From contig NZ_CANMFD010000008.1 in NCBI RefSeq assembly GCF_947496995.1, positions 62,001-126,000 on the forward strand: a stretch of DNA of 64,000 nucleotides, read 5' to 3'. This document shows, piece after piece, positions 18,610 to 27,762 of the stretch. The translations under genes were made by a program, and so were the position numbers. The first letter of the stretch is position 1. Each line of letters starts with the position of its first letter. The notes under the pieces were generated by a model. That model was not told the DNA's origin and made no database searches. It saw only the letters and a program-made list of their open reading frames with translations. The stretch comes from an uncultured Roseibium sp. Its GTDB lineage: Bacteria; Pseudomonadota; Alphaproteobacteria; Rhizobiales; Stappiaceae.

Positions 18610-19164
18610 TCATGTTTTCTGTGCGGCGGCTGCGTGACCAAACAACGCAAAGCCGGTTTTCACGTCTTCAATAATTCGATCCGCGCGAGCGGAGTCCGGA
18701 GGAATTGCATCAAGCGCAACACAATGTGCGCTCCAAAGTTGCGGTAAGGCGGGTGCCCGGAAATAGGCAGGAATTGTGTCGGAAGCATGCCCCGAAAACA
18801 AACGCAAACGCAGTGCTTGCGTGCCGAGGCGCGAGCCGAGAATCAGGTAGTCTACCGCCAGTGCATCGAGAGGCCCTGTCGGAGTGACCTCGGCAACAGT
18901 CGTTCCGGTTGCCAGAAGATCCAGATCGAGGCGCCTGACGAGATCGGACACGACCGCTCCCGACAGCACGCATGCGTCGCTCGCGCGACTGTCGAAGATC
19001 GCGGCAAGGCCCGAGCGTTGAGCGGCAAGGAACCAAGTTAGCCGGCTGAGAGGATCGTCGGTGAAGGGGGCGAAAACAGCTTCCGTAGCGTCGTGCTCAT
19101 TGCGAGTACCCAGATACAAACAGCGCCGAAACGCCGCTTCCCGTCCAGCGGCAGCCGATGTCAT
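18610..19164 (-). CDS. bphO: Biliverdin-producing heme oxygenase
   Basis: A 184-residue BphO-type heme oxygenase that opens heme to biliverdin, the chromophore of the phytochrome encoded 13 bp downstream. The proximal heme-ligand region is NEHDATEAVFAPF (His about 24), and the distal-helix region around LDYL/GSRLGTQALR follows the bacterial BphO pattern. The start is ATG 19164. The gene pair forms a standard bphO-bphP operon, so enzyme and sensor would be made together. Confidence 0.88.
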   Translation of the reverse strand: MTSAAAGREAAFRRCLYLGTRNEHDATEAVFAPFTDDPLSRLTWFLAAQRSGLAAIFDSRASDACVLSGAVVSDLVRRLDLDLLATGTTVAEVTPTGPLDALAVDYLILGSRLGTQALRLRLFSGHASDTIPAYFRAPALPQLWSAHCVALDAIPPDSARADRIIEDVKTGFALFGHAAAAQKT

Positions 19165-19285
19165 ACCAGTTTACCCCGCGCCATGACCCCGATACTTAAA
19201 TTGGTGCCTCCCGAGGGAACGCACCTCGCGCAGAAAGGTTCCCGCAGGCGCAAATTTTTACGCCAACGTGTCTTTCAGTCGAAAG

Positions 19286-19336
19286 AACAGGTAAAATATA
19301 CGCAGGTTTCGAGAATTTGAAAACCTTTTACCTGTT
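19286..19336. repeat. Nested inverted repeat upstream of bphO
   Basis: An 11-bp perfect inverted repeat (AACAGGTAAAA at 19286-19296 and TTTTACCTGTT at 19326-19336) encloses a second one (AGGTTT at 19304-19309 and AAACCT at 19321-19326). As RNA it would fold into a long hairpin with an eight-base bulge. It lies 122 bp or more upstream of bphO and 47 bp after the end of the small membrane protein gene, so it could be an operator for bphO or a terminator for that gene. No clear T-run follows on either strand. Confidence 0.45.
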
Positions 19337-19382
19337 AAATGTCTCCATGGAAAGACAACCAGTCGACCCTTGGGTGCAGGAT

Positions 19383-19658
19383 CTAGAAAACGACATATCC
19401 AGCGACCGCCACGATCACGGCAAGGACACACCAGATCATGAAGTTGTCCAGATGCGGCCGGCGCGCTTTGACGTCACCCCATGACGGAGACGGAGCAGCA
19501 GGCTTCTGCCCGAAATAGAGACGCCCGTTTTGCGTCCGGCTCGCGGATGCACGTCTGAAGGAGGCGTCGGAGACATGCCGGAAGCGGCGGCGCAGATCCT
19601 CCGCGCGCCGGGCACCCCGGTCTTCGTTGATCCTTGGGGACATTGTATTCTCGCTCAT
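19383..19658 (-). CDS. Small basic membrane-anchored protein, unknown function
   Basis: A 91-residue protein with an arginine-rich N-terminal half (RGARRAEDLRRRFRHVSDASFRRASASR) and one C-terminal transmembrane segment (MIWCVLAVIVAVAGYVVF) at the very end, so it is probably a tail-anchored inner-membrane protein. The start is ATG 19658 with the good ribosome-binding site AGGAAAAAG. I recognise no family. It has no obvious partner; the bphO operon lies downstream on the same strand. Confidence 0.6.
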   Translation of the reverse strand: MSENTMSPRINEDRGARRAEDLRRRFRHVSDASFRRASASRTQNGRLYFGQKPAAPSPSWGDVKARRPHLDNFMIWCVLAVIVAVAGYVVF

Positions 19659-19809
19659 GCAACTTTTTCCTGTTTCTGCGAAGCAGGTGGTTCCGGTGCC
19701 CGGAAATTGCAAATGAGCGTTTTGTAATGTTGTCGGCCGCATCGGGCCGGAGAGGAACGGTCTTGCCGCTTTCACGAATGCCGTGCGGGAACCTAAACCT
19801 TGACAGGAC

Positions 19810-20331
19810 TTACGCAGCCGTAAGCTCTTTGTCCTTGCCCTTCCCGTCCTCGATTTCCTCATCCGTATCGAAATCGGCTTCGTGCTCCGGGTCGTCGTCA
19901 ACGGCAATCGCCAGGTTCTTCTCCACCTGGCGCAACAGCTTGCGCAGTTTCTTGCGATCCTTGTCGTCGAGGCCTGACATGGCCTCTCGTTCCAGCCGTT
20001 TCCAGGACTTGTCCACGGACACCACCAGCTCCCGCCCGGTTTCCGTCAGGAATACCCTTGTGAGACGGCCGTCCGTGTCGGAGATCTGACGGCGCACGAA
20101 GCCTTGCGCGGAAAGGCGGGTGACCATCTTGGTGACGGTGGGCGGCTGGACACCGAGCGCCAGGGCAAGCTGGCTCATTGTACGCCCGTCGCCATCGGCC
20201 AGCACCTTCAGCACGAGTTCCTGTCCAGGATGCAGGCCGATCCGCATCAGGTGCGCACCGGACCGGGCTCTCTGTGCTTTGGCAGCCTGAACCAGCCGAA
20301 ACGTTATGCTTTTCTTGTAATTGAAAGCCAT
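19810..20331 (-). CDS. MarR family transcriptional regulator
   Basis: A 173-residue winged-helix regulator. The MarR core is ELVLKVLADGDGRTMSQLALALGVQPPTVTKMVTRLSAQGFVRRQISDTDGRLTRVFLTETG (about 38-100), with the wing DxDGR. The C-terminal tail (about 140-173) is strongly acidic then basic and is unusual for the family. The start is ATG 20331. No divergent target gene lies close by. Confidence 0.88.
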   Translation of the reverse strand: MAFNYKKSITFRLVQAAKAQRARSGAHLMRIGLHPGQELVLKVLADGDGRTMSQLALALGVQPPTVTKMVTRLSAQGFVRRQISDTDGRLTRVFLTETGRELVVSVDKSWKRLEREAMSGLDDKDRKKLRKLLRQVEKNLAIAVDDDPEHEADFDTDEEIEDGKGKDKELTAA

Positions 20332-20499
20332 CTGACCACACCCGTTTTCAATTCGATTCGAACAATCCCAGCTCCCATGCGGCGCACCCTAGCGGCCTTG
20401 TTTAACCGTCAAATGACACCAGGGAATTTTGACGTCGAAATTTGGGCCCAACCCGCGTTCATGCTGATTATCCGCGGGAAAACAGGTTTCCCGGCTTAG

Positions 20500-20530
20500 C
20501 CTTCGGCCTGTGAGAAACCGAAGGTTTTGT
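20500..20530 (+). terminator. Possible hairpin terminator in the MFS-MarR gap
   Basis: CCTTCGG (20500-20506) and CCGAAGG (20518-20524) form a 7-bp stem with an 11-nt loop followed by TTTTGT on the plus strand. No plus-strand gene runs into it, so its meaning is unclear. The rest of the 292-bp gap holds no gene. Confidence 0.35.
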
Positions 20531-20623
20531 CTTGAGCCTGCCCTCGGTTCCCAAGCCGTCTCACGACCACCGGTCAAGCTGTGCGACGTCACGAAGCAGT
20601 CCCGGATTACGGTCGAAGAAGTC

Positions 20624-21820
20624 TTATCTTTGCGGCGGGGACTTCAGGGCACTGGCCAGGAACGGCAACGCCAGTGTTAGCAGGGCAACGGCGCCGAAGG
20701 AGGCTCTGAGCGACAGGGCATCGCCGACGAAGCCGAGCAGTGGCGGACCGAGCAGAAACGCGCCATAGCCGAGCGTGGCGACCGCAGCCAGTGCCGTGCC
20801 CTTGGACATATGCGGATCGCTCGCGGCGCGGGACATGGCGAGCGGAAACATGACGGCATAACCGATCCCCATGATGAAGCATCCTGTCCAGACGACCCAG
20901 ATATTGATGCCGGAAACCAGAAGCAGGCAGCCGAGAAACGCAACGACACCGCTTATCCGGGCAACCCGCACGGGACCGTATCTTGCAATCACCCTGTCAC
21001 CGGCAAGCCGCATGACGACCATCGCTATGGAAAAGACCGTGAAGGCTGTCGGCGCGATGGCTTCCGAGTAGCCAAGATCGTCGATCTGATAGAGCGCCGC
21101 CCAATCGGTGATCGCGCCTTCGCCGAACGCACCCACGAGCGCGATCAGCCCGGCGAGCACAAGAGCGCCTTTCGGCAGAGCGAAGAGCGGCGCCTTGTCG
21201 CCCGACCCTGCGCTCACATTCATCTGCGGCCACGGCTGACGCCAGAACCAGATAAGGAAAGGGGCCGTGATCGCCGCCCAGAGGCCGAAGTGCAACGGCA
21301 GGCTGAGCCCGATCTCGATCGCCAGACCTCCGGCCGCCGCTGAAACGCCCGCGCCAAGACTGTAAAGACCGTGAAACGATGTCATCACCGGCCTTCCGAG
21401 ACTTGTCTCCACTTCGGCTCCCCAGCCGTTCATGGAGACATCCAGCGCGCCAATGCAAAAACCTGTAACGAACATTGCGAGGGCCAGCAGGAAGGTCGTG
21501 GGCGCAAACCCGATCGTGGTGAAACTGACGACGATCGCCACCGAAAAAATCTTCGTCGCAGGAGCCGCCCCAAGCCGGTCGATGAGAATGCCGGTGAAGG
21601 GAAAGGCGACGAATGCACCACTGGCCATGACGAGAAGCAGCAGGCCGAAACCGCCTTCATCCAGCCCAGTCGCGGATTTGACGTCCGGGATACGCGAAGC
21701 CCACAGGCCGATTGAGGACCCGCACATGAAAAAGATCGCCGAAACAACGCGGCGGGCGGCAATTGCTTGCATGACTCGACCAGAATTTGAAGTGTCGCGG
21801 ACCGGCGCTGGGTGCGTCAC
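20624..21820 (-). CDS. MFS transporter (YbjJ-like)
   Basis: A membrane protein of about 398 residues with about 12 helices. It has the MFS motif-A-like loop DRLG (ILIDRLGAAPATKIF) and the segments RIPDVKSATGL and ALDVSMNGWGAEVE, which are typical of the YbjJ-like / fucose-permease-like MFS subgroup. The substrate is not known. GTG 21820 gives the reported length; ATG 21772 would remove 16 polar residues and is also plausible. The gene lies 292 bp from the MarR gene on the same strand. Confidence 0.85.
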   Translation of the reverse strand: MTHPAPVRDTSNSGRVMQAIAARRVVSAIFFMCGSSIGLWASRIPDVKSATGLDEGGFGLLLLVMASGAFVAFPFTGILIDRLGAAPATKIFSVAIVVSFTTIGFAPTTFLLALAMFVTGFCIGALDVSMNGWGAEVETSLGRPVMTSFHGLYSLGAGVSAAAGGLAIEIGLSLPLHFGLWAAITAPFLIWFWRQPWPQMNVSAGSGDKAPLFALPKGALVLAGLIALVGAFGEGAITDWAALYQIDDLGYSEAIAPTAFTVFSIAMVVMRLAGDRVIARYGPVRVARISGVVAFLGCLLLVSGINIWVVWTGCFIMGIGYAVMFPLAMSRAASDPHMSKGTALAAVATLGYGAFLLGPPLLGFVGDALSLRASFGAVALLTLALPFLASALKSPPQR

Positions 21821-21881
21821 CTGCCCGGAATGGGAAATGACTTTGTGTCACGCATGAACGGCTTTCTCAAGCGGCGTTCTG

Positions 21882-22877
21882 TCAGGCAACGAATGGCGCG
21901 ACAAGGGATGTGGATTGCTTGCTGCGCTCGAGCGCCGACTGGTAGGCCGAAATAGCGTCGGAGCCGCTGACGCGCGGGTCGCCAGCCTCGTCGGAAGTTC
22001 GCTCCGGAGACTGCCGGGACGCCTCCTGGGACACCTCGGCGTCCGAGGAGCCTCCGCTCGCGGCATCGCCTTGCGGACGGTCTCCAGCGGATACGCCGTC
22101 AACACCCTCTTCACCGCTGGCCATCTCCTCGGCCTGCATCTGGCGGCGCTCTGCCTGGGCTTCTGCCAGCTGCGCACGTGCCTGTTGCGCGACCTTCAGA
22201 TCCTGTGAGGAAGGGTCCGCGGGGGCGGTGGCAGCACGGATGACCGTCTGCATCTTGCGGATGGTTGCTTCCGGCGTCCGTTCCCCGGATGTGTCGATCT
22301 GCACTTCGCCGCCTACGGCATAACGTTTGCCGTCCGGTCCCTGCTGAAACGTGTAGCTGGGCGCCCCGGCATGAGCGCCACCGGCGCGGGCATGTGCCTG
22401 TTCATGAGCCCGGACCTCCCGGTCCCGCTGTGACAGCTCATCAACCTGCTTTTCTTCCGCCTCGTTCAGGCCGTCGCCGTCCTGATCCTCTTCACTGTCC
22501 TGGGGAGCTTCAAGCGCGTTGCCCGTAACGTTTCCGCCTCTGGACAAGGCGTTGTCCCCGCCATCCGAGGTGGACGTTTCCTCCTCGCCCGCCTTGGGAT
22601 CTCCCGACGCATCGCCCCCCTCACGGGAAGCATCCTTGCGACGTTTTCCATTGGCTTCCGCCGCATCCGCATCCTGAAGCGCCAGAACGGCTTCGGACGT
22701 CAGAACCGGGCTGCTGGCTACCCTGAGGGCCGCCGCCCCGGGAGCCGCCAGGCTCTCACGCGCACGGCCTTCTTCCCGAGCCGAAGACACTTCTCCGGCT
22801 TCAGGTTCAGCAACGCCCGCAACACCGCTGTTTCTCAGTTGGGCTGCCGGAATGTTCGACAAAAGCGCACCGATCAT
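21882..22877 (-). CDS. SprA-related metalloprotease-like protein
   Basis: A 331-residue, mostly disordered acidic protein built from Ala/Glu/Gly/Ser-rich stretches around a short conserved core. The core (about 150-200) reads [13 protein letters not shown]...[23 protein letters not shown] and matches the SprA-related family, in which HExxH (here HEQAH) is a putative zinc site. No signal peptide is clear. The family occurs widely in Proteobacteria and is poorly characterised. It is a single gene whose divergent neighbour is the creatininase. Confidence 0.78.
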   Translation of the reverse strand: MIGALLSNIPAAQLRNSGVAGVAEPEAGEVSSAREEGRARESLAAPGAAALRVASSPVLTSEAVLALQDADAAEANGKRRKDASREGGDASGDPKAGEEETSTSDGGDNALSRGGNVTGNALEAPQDSEEDQDGDGLNEAEEKQVDELSQRDREVRAHEQAHARAGGAHAGAPSYTFQQGPDGKRYAVGGEVQIDTSGERTPEATIRKMQTVIRAATAPADPSSQDLKVAQQARAQLAEAQAERRQMQAEEMASGEEGVDGVSAGDRPQGDAASGGSSDAEVSQEASRQSPERTSDEAGDPRVSGSDAISAYQSALERSKQSTSLVAPFVA

Positions 22878-23032
22878 GGGGCGGATTGTCCACGCAACAC
22901 GTCAGTAAAGTCTGAACAGCACCCGCAAACGATCATCATATGTGCGTGATCGGCCGGACCCCGGCCACCTCTTGCCTGCCCCGCCGGGCTGTGCAAAGAG
23001 GGCACAGGCACCAACCCGGACAGGACATCACG

Positions 23033-23836
23033 ATGCTGCCCAAGCGTTTCTGGCATGAAATGACGACGGTCGATTTCAACGACCCGGCCCGGGAAGACTG
23101 GATCGCGGTCCTGCCGGTCGCGGCGATCGAGCAGCACGGGCCCCATTTGCCGCTCTCTACCGACACCGCCATCGCACAAGGCCAGATCCGCCGCGTTGTG
23201 GAGCTTCTACCCGACGACCTGCCGGTGACATTCCTCCCTGTTCAGGCCATCGGCAAGTCGGACGAACATATCCACTCGCCCGGCACCCTGACCCTCTCAT
23301 GGGACACGCTCACCCGGTGCTGGCTGGAGATCGGCGAAAGCGTCGCCAGGGCGGGCATTCGCAAGATGGTGCTGATCAATTCCCATGGCGGCAATGTGCC
23401 GGTCCTCGATATCGTGGCCCGGGACCTCAGGGTGAAACACGGCATGTTCGTGACGGCGACGAACTGGCTCCGTTTCGGTCAGCCGGAGGGTCTTTATCCG
23501 CAAGAAGAATTTACTTACGGCATTCATGGCGGCGACGTGGAAACATCGCTGATGCTGCATTTGCACCCCGATCTGGTGCGCATGGATCTGACGGAGGATT
23601 TCCTCTCCGAACAGCAAAATTTCCTGAAGGAGTTCAAACATCTTCGCGGCCACGGAAAAGCACAGTTCGGCTGGCTTGCCCAGGACCTGAACCCTTCAGG
23701 GGCTCTTGGCAACGCGACAGGAGCGACCGCCGAAAAAGGCCGGCAATCCCTTGATCACGCCGCCAGGGGTTTTATCGAGCTGATCCAGGACGTGAATGCC
23801 TTTGATCTTGACCGACTCTGGAAGCCACACGCGTAA
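23033..23836 (+). CDS. Creatininase / creatinine amidohydrolase family protein
   Basis: A 267-residue metal-dependent amidohydrolase. The metal-ligand motif EQHGPHLPLSTD (about 26-37), the central NSHGGN motif and the HGGDVETSLML region are all present. Known relatives act on creatinine, mycofactocin precursor or cyclic amides; the local substrate is unknown and no mycofactocin genes are near. The start is ATG 23033; upstream in-frame codons lie in a proline-rich stretch unlike the family. It stands alone, followed by a 228-bp AT-rich gap. Confidence 0.88.
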   Translation: MLPKRFWHEMTTVDFNDPAREDWIAVLPVAAIEQHGPHLPLSTDTAIAQGQIRRVVELLPDDLPVTFLPVQAIGKSDEHIHSPGTLTLSWDTLTRCWLEIGESVARAGIRKMVLINSHGGNVPVLDIVARDLRVKHGMFVTATNWLRFGQPEGLYPQEEFTYGIHGGDVETSLMLHLHPDLVRMDLTEDFLSEQQNFLKEFKHLRGHGKAQFGWLAQDLNPSGALGNATGATAEKGRQSLDHAARGFIELIQDVNAFDLDRLWKPHA

Positions 23837-24006
23837 AACGGGAAAATACAGCCGAAGACGTTGCGGAAGTTTATTTCTATTGATCGCTCACCAAGATATT
23901 ACAAGCTGAATCCTCCAATTTTCATACAGATTCCTTCAGTAAAACTGAGTCTAGTAGAATTAACAACTACCCGAATCAGAGCCCAATGGCGCAGTAGTTG
24001 ACCCAA

Positions 24007-24029
24007 TTCAAATTAAGAGCCACATTGAA
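24007..24029. promoter_or_regulatory. Candidate LysR autoregulatory site
   Basis: TTCAA and TTGAA flank a 13-bp spacer, nested inside CCAATT (24003-24008) and AATTGG (24039-24044). The site lies 36-58 bp before the LysR start, in the place expected for a LysR recognition or activation site. The assignment rests on symmetry and position only. Confidence 0.35.
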
Positions 24030-24064
24030 CCAAATATAAATTGGGGAGCGGTTCTCGAGGAACC

Positions 24065-25003
24065 ATGAATCTTTCAATCCGGCAACTGGCCACCTTTCGC
24101 GAAGTCATGCGAAGCGGTTCGATTTCTGAAGCAGCTCGTACGCTTGGCCGGACGCAGCCTGCGGTAAGTTCGACGATCGCCGGGCTTGAGACCGAACTCG
24201 AATTGAAACTTTTCATGCGCGAACAGGGCCGACTGGTTCCCACGCCGGAAGCCGAGTTCTTTCTGGAGGAAGCCGAGGCGATCCTGAAGCGGCTGGAGAT
24301 TTCCAAGCGCACCCTGCGCGGCCTCGCCAATCGCGAACACGGCCAGCTTCGCATCGCCAGCATCCCGGAAGCAGCGGCCGATTTCCTGCCCAACAGCCTG
24401 TCACAGTTCATTGCCGACAAACCCAGCGTCAAGGTCGCCCTCGCAAGCAAGACGTCCGCCGAAATCGAGGAATTGATCGCGGCTCAGCAGTTTGACATCG
24501 GCTTCGCCGAAACGCCTCGCGCCCGCAACTCTTTCGACCAGATCGATTTCGACCTGGAATGCATGTGCGCCATTCCGGCGACGGACCCGCTGGCCTCAAG
24601 GGAAGTCATTACACCGGCGGAACTGGACGGCTATCCCCTGGCGTTGCTGCACGCCGACCATCGCAGCCACAAACAGACCCTTGCCAGGTTCAGAGATGCA
24701 GGGGTGCAGTTCAACCAGCGCTTCGAGCTGCAGACCGCGCTACCTGGACTGCATTTCGTCCAGGCCGGGCTCTGCGCTCTGATCTGCGACATGATCACCG
24801 CCTACAAGGCGCAGGAAATGGGCCGGCTCGGCATGGGCCCGCCGATGATCGTCTTCAGGCCCTTCCGACCGCGCATTCAGAACAGTCTGTCGATCCTGAC
24901 CCCGACCCACCGCCCGATTTCAATCGTTGCCAAGGATTTCTGCGACTTCCTGTCTTCGGAAGTCACACGCATCCACACCGCGATGATCAAGCGGGGAACG
25001 TGA
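24065..25003 (+). CDS. LysR family transcriptional regulator
   Basis: A 312-residue LysR-type regulator. The HTH (residues 1-60) has SGSISEAARTLGRTQPAVSSTIAGLETELELKLFMRE, and an effector domain fills 90-295. The start is ATG 24065 behind CGAGGAA. A small LuxR-type gene ends 45 bp downstream on the opposite strand. No metabolic partner is adjacent apart from the creatininase 228 bp upstream, which could be a target. Confidence 0.9.
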   Translation: MNLSIRQLATFREVMRSGSISEAARTLGRTQPAVSSTIAGLETELELKLFMREQGRLVPTPEAEFFLEEAEAILKRLEISKRTLRGLANREHGQLRIASIPEAAADFLPNSLSQFIADKPSVKVALASKTSAEIEELIAAQQFDIGFAETPRARNSFDQIDFDLECMCAIPATDPLASREVITPAELDGYPLALLHADHRSHKQTLARFRDAGVQFNQRFELQTALPGLHFVQAGLCALICDMITAYKAQEMGRLGMGPPMIVFRPFRPRIQNSLSILTPTHRPISIVAKDFCDFLSSEVTRIHTAMIKRGT

Positions 25004-25048
25004 GGCGGGAAACCGCGTTTCCGGCCCCGCAGGATACGGACCGGTTGC

Positions 25049-25351
25049 TCAGACCGCCGCGTTTCTGAAGATTGCGCTGTTCGCAGCGACAATCGCCACG
25101 GCATTGGTTCGGTTTTTCGCCCCGAGCCGGGTAATGGCGTTGCGGATATGCACCTTGATGGTCGCTATGGAGATGTCCAGTTCATAGGCGATCTGCTTGT
25201 TCACCATTCCCTCGCAAAGCAAGAGCATGACTTCAAGCTGACGCGGTGTCATGGCATCGCACAGGTTGATCGGCCAGCGGGCGTTTCCAGCGACGGGTTC
25301 GCCCTGACCCTTCAGGCCAGCACGAGCGTCGAGAGCAAAATGAGCGGTCAT
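25049..25351 (-). CDS. Stand-alone LuxR-type DNA-binding protein
   Basis: A 100-residue protein with only a LuxR C-terminal helix-turn-helix: MTPRQLEVMLLLCEGMVNKQIAYELDISIATIKVHIRNAITRLGAKNRTNAVAIV (about 34-90). It has no receiver or autoinducer domain, so it may act as a GerE-like regulator or depend on a partner. The start is ATG 25351 with a strong GGGAGGAAG site. It lies divergent from the XRE/ScfR regulator gene (211-bp gap), which could be its target or its controller. Confidence 0.85.
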   Translation of the reverse strand: MTAHFALDARAGLKGQGEPVAGNARWPINLCDAMTPRQLEVMLLLCEGMVNKQIAYELDISIATIKVHIRNAITRLGAKNRTNAVAIVAANSAIFRNAAV

Positions 25352-25562
25352 GACTTCCTCCCGGTTTGGTTTTGAGTTGTATGCCGGGACCTTTCACCAC
25401 CGCACCGCTTTTGTAAAATGTAAAAACGCATACTGTATATTGCTAATAATTAGCATTTAGAGCATCCTTCCCGCGCATTGGAGCGGAAAAGGCTGTCCTG
25501 AACAGAGTTTACGGGAAAGCCGGTCACGCGCGAAAGCGCTGCAGACGGATGGGAACGGTGTC

Positions 25563-27002
25563 TTGAACAAGAAACTCTATTCAGGCCACACACTGCGACA
25601 GATCAGATCGGAGTTCGGTCTGTCCCAGGGAGAGTTCGCCAGGAAGGTCGGTCTGTCGACCGCTTACGTCAACCAGATCGAAAACAACAACAGGCCGGTC
25701 ACGGCCTCGGTCCTCCTGTCCATCAACCGCATTTTCGGAACCGACCTGGCAGCCTTCGAGAAAAACGATCTCGACCGCGTCGTTCGGGACTTGCAGGAAA
25801 TCTTCGCCGACACAAGGTTCCACAGCTCTTCCATCGGCAAGCAGGAACTGCACGAACTGGTGACGCGCGCGCCCGGTATCACCAAGGCCATCATGGATCT
25901 TTACGGCAACCTGCGCGGCTTTCAGGACCGCGATGCCATCGAAGACGAGCTGGTGCACATGAGCGGCGCGGGAGAGGCCGGCGCCTCCTTCAGAAAATCC
26001 GCCTACGACGAGGTCCGCGACTATTTTCATTACATCGACAACTACGTCGACTCCCTCGACAGGGCGGCGGAGAAACTGTGTTACGAAATCGGCCTGCCGA
26101 ACAGCGCCTCGAAATTCGACAGCCTGACCCAATGGCTGCAGCAGCGCTTCAAGATCACGGTTGAACAAAATCCCGACTACCAGGGCACGCTTATTCGCCA
26201 GGAAGACTACACGCGCCGGATTTCCGTCTATCGCGCCATTCCGCAATCGGCGAAGAATTTTCTCCTCGGTTCATTCATCGCCGAACTCTGCGTGAAGGAT
26301 ATCATCTCCGGGGAAGTCGAACGGGCGAAGTTCAAGACCCAGTCCGCACAGAGCATCGCCAGACTTGCCCTTCGGAACTATTTCGCAGGCGCCCTGCTGC
26401 TGCCCTACGATGATTTCCTGCGCGCCGCCACAAGATGCCGTCACGACATTCAATTGCTGTCGAACCAGACGGATGCCAGCATCGAGACGGTCTGCCACCG
26501 TTTGTCGACCCTGCAACGGCCGGGCGCGAACGGGTTGCCGTTCTATTTCGTCAAGATCGACCGCGCCGGCAATGTCGTCAAGAGACACAGCGCCACCCGC
26601 TTCCAGTTCGCCAGGTTCGGCGGATCCTGTCCGCGCTGGAATGTTCACCAGGCCTTCGAGCAGAACTCGAACAAATTCACCGCACAGATCGCCCAGATGC
26701 CCGACGGCGTGAACTACCTGTGCATGGCCACCAGCGTCACCAAGCATCAGCCGGACTACCCGACCGGCGAACGCAGATACGCGCTCGGCATCGGCTGCGA
26801 AGTCAAATACGCCGATGCGATCGTCTATGCAGACGGCCTTGCCGTGGACGGCAATTCGCCCCCCGAGCCGATCGGCGTGAACTGCCGGATCTGCCCGAGA
26901 GACAATTGCGACCAGCGCGCCTTCCCGGCAATCGACAAGGATCCCTTCATCGAACCCGGCCGGCGCGGGATCGTACCCTACCGGGTGGCTCCGTCGGACT
27001 GA
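25563..27002 (+). CDS. Short-chain fatty acid-type XRE regulator (ScfR/MccR-like)
   Basis: A 479-residue regulator. The N-terminal Cro/CI helix-turn-helix is LRQIRSEFGLSQGEFARKVGLSTAYVNQIENNNRPVTASVL (about 11-52). A central ImmA/IrrE-like region and a C-terminal short-chain-fatty-acid-regulator domain follow, ending in the Cys cluster CRICPRDNCDQR (about 450-461). In characterised relatives this family senses acyl-CoA intermediates and controls glyoxylate bypass or propionate genes. The start is TTG 25563. No such metabolic genes lie beside it, so it probably acts in trans. Confidence 0.85.
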   Translation: MNKKLYSGHTLRQIRSEFGLSQGEFARKVGLSTAYVNQIENNNRPVTASVLLSINRIFGTDLAAFEKNDLDRVVRDLQEIFADTRFHSSSIGKQELHELVTRAPGITKAIMDLYGNLRGFQDRDAIEDELVHMSGAGEAGASFRKSAYDEVRDYFHYIDNYVDSLDRAAEKLCYEIGLPNSASKFDSLTQWLQQRFKITVEQNPDYQGTLIRQEDYTRRISVYRAIPQSAKNFLLGSFIAELCVKDIISGEVERAKFKTQSAQSIARLALRNYFAGALLLPYDDFLRAATRCRHDIQLLSNQTDASIETVCHRLSTLQRPGANGLPFYFVKIDRAGNVVKRHSATRFQFARFGGSCPRWNVHQAFEQNSNKFTAQIAQMPDGVNYLCMATSVTKHQPDYPTGERRYALGIGCEVKYADAIVYADGLAVDGNSPPEPIGVNCRICPRDNCDQRAFPAIDKDPFIEPGRRGIVPYRVAPSD

Positions 27003-27103
27003 CCGGAACCGGCACGGCGCGCTGTTCCGCCTTCCATGCAGCCTCGGAAACGATCAGAGACTTTCCCTGACCCGGAGGCGACTTCAAGAACGGAAAAAGT
27101 GCT

Positions 27104-27712
27104 TCAGAAGGTTACGGCCTCGCCGGCAATCAGCGCATTCACATCGATGACACGCATCCCGGCGTTGTGGGCCGCCTGTATGCCCTGGTGGCTGTCTTCG
27201 AAGACCAGGCAGTCCGCCGGAGCCGCGCCCAGCCGGTTCGCGGCTTCCAGGAACAGATCGGGCGCAGGTTTTGCATTGGCGACATCATCCATCGTCACGA
27301 CGGTATGAAAGAGCGGAATCAATCCGGCACTTTCCAGTGACGCAGTGACAATTTCCCTTGGGCCGCCGGAAGCGACCGCCATGGGTTTTTGCCCCTCATA
27401 ACGGCGGGCGATGCCTGCCACGGCGGAAATCTCACGCACCGCGTCTATCCGCTGCAGCACGGCGGAGCGCATGGCCAGAACGACACTTTCCCGGTCGAGC
27501 ACTACGCGTCGCTCCTCCTCGAATTCATCGAGCAGTACGTGTTCGGACATGCCTGCCCGCTCGTGATACCAGCCGGCGGCCATGTCCTGTCCCGCGGATG
27601 CAAACGCTGCCTGCCAGGCCCCGGCGTAGAGATCCGGCGTGGCAAGCAATGTGCCGTCGCAATCGAAGATCAGGGCCTGCGCCGTCTCCAGCAGGTTGTC
27701 CAATGCCATCAT
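27104..27712 (-). CDS. HAD-superfamily phosphatase (beta-phosphoglucomutase/phosphatase-like)
   Basis: A 202-residue HAD hydrolase with motif I FDCDGTL and its nucleophile Asp, motif II VASGG, and motif III/IV K-P-A-P-D-x-F and FEDSHQGIQAA. Its cap type matches the subfamily IA sugar-phosphate phosphatases and mutases. The start is ATG 27712 (or 27709) behind TTTGGAGACC; a TTG at 27727 is less likely. It lies 50 bp after the ABC ATPase gene on the same strand and may be the last gene of the amide operon, though no functional link is evident. Confidence 0.85.
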   Translation of the reverse strand: MMALDNLLETAQALIFDCDGTLLATPDLYAGAWQAAFASAGQDMAAGWYHERAGMSEHVLLDEFEEERRVVLDRESVVLAMRSAVLQRIDAVREISAVAGIARRYEGQKPMAVASGGPREIVTASLESAGLIPLFHTVVTMDDVANAKPAPDLFLEAANRLGAAPADCLVFEDSHQGIQAAHNAGMRVIDVNALIAGEAVTF

Positions 27713-27762
27713 GTCAGCGGTCTCCAAAGATCCGCTGTTGTACGCTTTTTCAAATCACGCGT

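Noticed and set aside
22940..23032. Upstream extension of the creatininase gene
   Set aside because: The added 31 residues are proline- and arginine-rich and overlap non-coding sequence. ATG 23033 gives the family's normal length and start.
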